Below, one piece after another: positions 62,324 through 64,000 of a DNA stretch of 64,000 nt; the first letter of the stretch is position 1; the number at the start of each line of letters is the position of its first letter. The notes under the pieces are model-generated. The model was not told where the DNA came from. It worked only from the letters and a program-made list of their open reading frames with translations, and ran no database searches. Source of the DNA: Oscillospiraceae bacterium (GTDB lineage Bacteria > Bacillota > Clostridia > Oscillospirales > Oscillospiraceae); NCBI GenBank assembly GCA_022794215.1, contig JAAWEH010000021.1, positions 50,089 through 114,088 of the forward strand. The letters are read 5' to 3'. A program made the translations under genes and the position numbers.

Positions 62324-62953
62324 ATGGGAAAGATCATTCCTTTTACCAGACAGGATCGTAATAGCAGTAGGGGTGAAAGAGATATGACAGAAGTAATAAG
62401 GGAAATTCGGGCCTTGCCCCGAGACGGGGCTCTAATCAAAACTGCGGTTGATTTGATTTTAAAAAAGATGGGGCTTACAGATAAATACCCTATCCCCATT
62501 GTTCGGATTGCCCAGGAGATGGGTTTTGCAGTTTATCAGCAACCAATTTCTGATAAAAATCTGTCTGGATATATTGCAATTTCTGGGGATTTAAAAGAGC
62601 GCTATCCCAGTGATAAAATCATCAGCGTTTCCCAAGATGAGAGCCTGGGGCATAAGCGGTTCACCATTGCCCATGAGTTGGCCCATTTCCTCTTTGATTT
62701 TGACCCCGGAGAGATGAGCGAGTATTATGACACTTATCAGACTGATGCGATTCATGCGGAAAGTCCGGAGGAAAAGAGAGCAAACCAGTTTGCTGCGTAC
62801 CTGCTTATGCCAGAAGACATATTTAACAAAGTCAATGATCATGTAAAAGTAGAGGGAGATCTTTACGAGACGGTAAACCGCTTGGCAAAAGAATTCCAAG
62901 TCTCTGCTACGGCGGCAAGACTCCATATAGATGAAGTAAAATCGAAACAGTAA
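62324..62953 (+). CDS. ImmA/IrrE-family metallopeptidase
   Basis: GGAGGG 9 bases before ATG 62324 (MGKIIPFTRQDRNSSRGERD) sets the start; 209 residues. The zinc motif is RFTIAHELAHFLFDFDPGEM (HExxH), and the ANQFAAYLLMPEDIF segment that follows is family-typical. Such peptidases cleave repressors of integrative elements or toxin systems. Unusually, no XRE repressor lies beside it; the neighbour is a small membrane protein. The gene is markedly AT-richer than the chromosome, a sign of transfer. Confidence 0.88.
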   Translation: MGKIIPFTRQDRNSSRGERDMTEVIREIRALPRDGALIKTAVDLILKKMGLTDKYPIPIVRIAQEMGFAVYQQPISDKNLSGYIAISGDLKERYPSDKIISVSQDESLGHKRFTIAHELAHFLFDFDPGEMSEYYDTYQTDAIHAESPEEKRANQFAAYLLMPEDIFNKVNDHVKVEGDLYETVNRLAKEFQVSATAARLHIDEVKSKQ

Positions 62954-62988
62954 AAATACGGGTCTTACTTTAAGTGTGGTGAGCAACA

Positions 62989-63507
62989 ATGGGAGAGAGC
63001 GAGCAGTATCAGCCCCCTACGATTGATAAAGCCGCCGAGGATACCATAAAAAAGGATAAGGAAAAGGCAAGTCGGCTTTTGAATAGTGTCCAAGAGCAGT
63101 TGCCGTTGGGGAATGACCAGGAATTGTCGGAGAGCGATAAGTCCTCTATAATGAGTCATAATGAGGCATTTACAAAGTTGCTGAATTCCTATACAGACAA
63201 TTTAGAGGGAAGCTTGGCTCAAAAGAGGGTGTTTAAGAGTGCGTTTTTTCTCGGTGTATGTGGAGTGCTGTGGAAAATTTTAGATTTGACAACCATGGTA
63301 GTGACACAGGGAGTTAACGGAAATCTGTCCGGAGAAAATATGGGACTTTACCTTACCGCAATGGGAACTTTCTTAACTAGCTTTATTGTGTTGCCAAAGG
63401 TGATTACAAAATATTTGTTCAACCCTGAGGAAGAGAAGGGGATGGCGGACATTGTAAAGGCCATCCAGGAATATGATACAAAAATTCGAGATAACAGAAA
63501 GCGGTAA
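62989..63507 (+). CDS. Membrane protein of unknown function next to ImmA/IrrE
   Basis: 172 residues starting MGESEQYQPPTIDKAAEDTI. A long hydrophilic, helical N-terminal half (about 1-80) precedes two membrane helices (SAFFLGVCGVLWKILDLTTM, and LYLTAMGTFLTSFIVLPKVI) and a charged tail. AT-rich, 35 bases after the peptidase, and probably co-transcribed. No family recognised; it may be the target or partner of the peptidase. Confidence 0.65.
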   Translation: MGESEQYQPPTIDKAAEDTIKKDKEKASRLLNSVQEQLPLGNDQELSESDKSSIMSHNEAFTKLLNSYTDNLEGSLAQKRVFKSAFFLGVCGVLWKILDLTTMVVTQGVNGNLSGENMGLYLTAMGTFLTSFIVLPKVITKYLFNPEEEKGMADIVKAIQEYDTKIRDNRKR

Positions 63508-63608
63508 ACATAGAAAGTCCGGCACCCATCGAAAGGGGGTGCCGGACTTTCTATGTTTTAGAATATATTTCTCAAAAAAGTACCACCCTTTCGAGGGTAG
63601 TACTTTTT
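63508..63608. terminator. Two terminators between the membrane protein and rpsI
   Basis: A perfect 20-bp hairpin, ACATAGAAAGTCCGGCACCC with its exact complement (63508-63556), follows the membrane-protein stop. A second stem AAAAAGTACCACCCT / AGGGTAGTACTTTTT (63575-63608, one mismatch) with T-runs on both strands serves rpsI on the minus strand. Confidence 0.85.
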
Positions 63609-63625
63609 GATGAAGCAGAATAAGA

Positions 63626-64000
63626 TCAGCGCTTGGAGAACTGAGGAGCGCGGCGGGCGGCTTTGAGGCCGTACTTCTTCCGCTCCTTCATACGAGGGTC
63701 GCGGGTGAGGAAGCCGGCGGCCTTCAGAGCCGGGCGGTACTCGGGGTTGACCTCCAGCAGGGCCCGGGCGATGCCGTGCCGGATGGCGCCGGCCTGACCG
63801 GTGACGCCGCCGCCGGTGACGGTGGCGGAGATGTCCACCTTGCCCAGCAGGTCGGTGGTGACCAGGGGCTGACGGACGATGAGCTTCAGGGTATCGAGAC
63901 CAAAGTAGTCGTCGATGTCACGGCCGTTGATGGTGATGGCGCCGGTGCCGTTGGGGAAGAGATGCACCCGGGCCACGGAGGACTTCCGGCGGCCGGTGCC
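63626..64000 (-). CDS. rpsI: 30S ribosomal protein S9, 5' end beyond window
   Basis: The minus-strand frame enters at the right edge: [20 protein letters not shown] then [20 protein letters not shown] and [20 protein letters not shown], ending APQFSKR, the conserved S9 tail that reaches the tRNA in the P site. The track start at 63976 is inside the gene; only a few N-terminal residues are missing. rplM (L13) would be expected just outside the window. Confidence 0.96.
   Translation of the reverse strand, partial: GTGRRKSSVARVHLFPNGTGAITINGRDIDDYFGLDTLKLIVRQPLVTTDLLGKVDISATVTGGGVTGQAGAIRHGIARALLEVNPEYRPALKAAGFLTRDPRMKERKKYGLKAARRAPQFSKR

Overview
The window looks like chromosomal DNA from a GC-rich, endospore-lineage member of the Clostridia, most like the gut Oscillospiraceae (the Flavonifractor/Intestinimonas/Lawsonibacter kind). 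This is inferred from the gene set: spoVB-mazG-hup-rqcP, HrcA/CIRCE control, SLH/Big2 surface proteins, copper-amine-oxidase-N proteins, MtaB and UPF0237/UPF0210, together with strongly GC-biased codon use. No rRNA, tRNA, CRISPR array or intact insertion sequence was recognised. Most DNA is core metabolism and housekeeping. The short AT-rich stretches (8.5-9.7, 44.2-45.1 and 62.0-63.6 kb) hold small regulators, repeats and accessory genes.

Layout. 0-2.3 kb (-): proline synthesis proB / membrane protein / proA (proA runs off the left edge). 2.6-8.5 kb (+): trmL, then the lower-glycolysis run pgk-tpiA-gpmI-eno, with a degenerate second copy of the pgk 3' end between pgk and tpiA. 8.5-9.7 kb: hairpin repeats and a divergent ribbon-helix-helix / HTH pair. 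9.7-14.9 kb: nadE (-), then a YheO-type regulator, an M20 dipeptidase and a lipoprotein (+). 15.2-29.2 kb (-): an SSB-like protein; a LarA / CdaR / glycerate kinase / membrane hydrolase locus; pyruvate kinase; a DHHW-MBOAT-acyltransferase-3 set; a VOC protein; mtaB. 29.3-37.3 kb (+): yfbR, ACT protein, UPF0210, an XRE membrane regulator, a large SLH/Big2 protein, pgi and a small P-loop protein. 37.4-44.1 kb (-): bioB, two signal peptidases, a YhaN/YhaO (SbcCD-like) pair, a parS site and ymdB. 44.2-48.2 kb: a second hairpin-repeat copy, an RHH regulator, htpG with a perfect CIRCE, and an internally deleted flavoprotein. 48.2-55.0 kb (-): nucleoside salvage (punA, mtaD, nucleoside hydrolase) surrounding spoVB-mazG-hup-rqcP. 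55.3-62.0 kb (+): a split secreted protein, then a methionine-uptake operon metN-metI-metQ-metQ2-amidohydrolase. 62-63.6 kb: an ImmA/IrrE peptidase with a membrane protein. Right edge: rpsI (-), partial.

The most striking observation is ahead of metN. A 30-codon ORF with a strong ribosome binding site encodes a peptide with ten methionines. It is followed by a strong intrinsic terminator and then metN, and neither SAM-riboswitch nor T-box signatures are recognisable. This has the architecture of a methionine-sensing leader-peptide attenuator. Other points of interest are a LarA racemase next to glycerate kinase under a CdaR regulator, three-hairpin intergenic repeats with compensatory changes, a 16-mer recurring inside mtaB in different reading frames, a perfect parS, and the pgk tail remnant.
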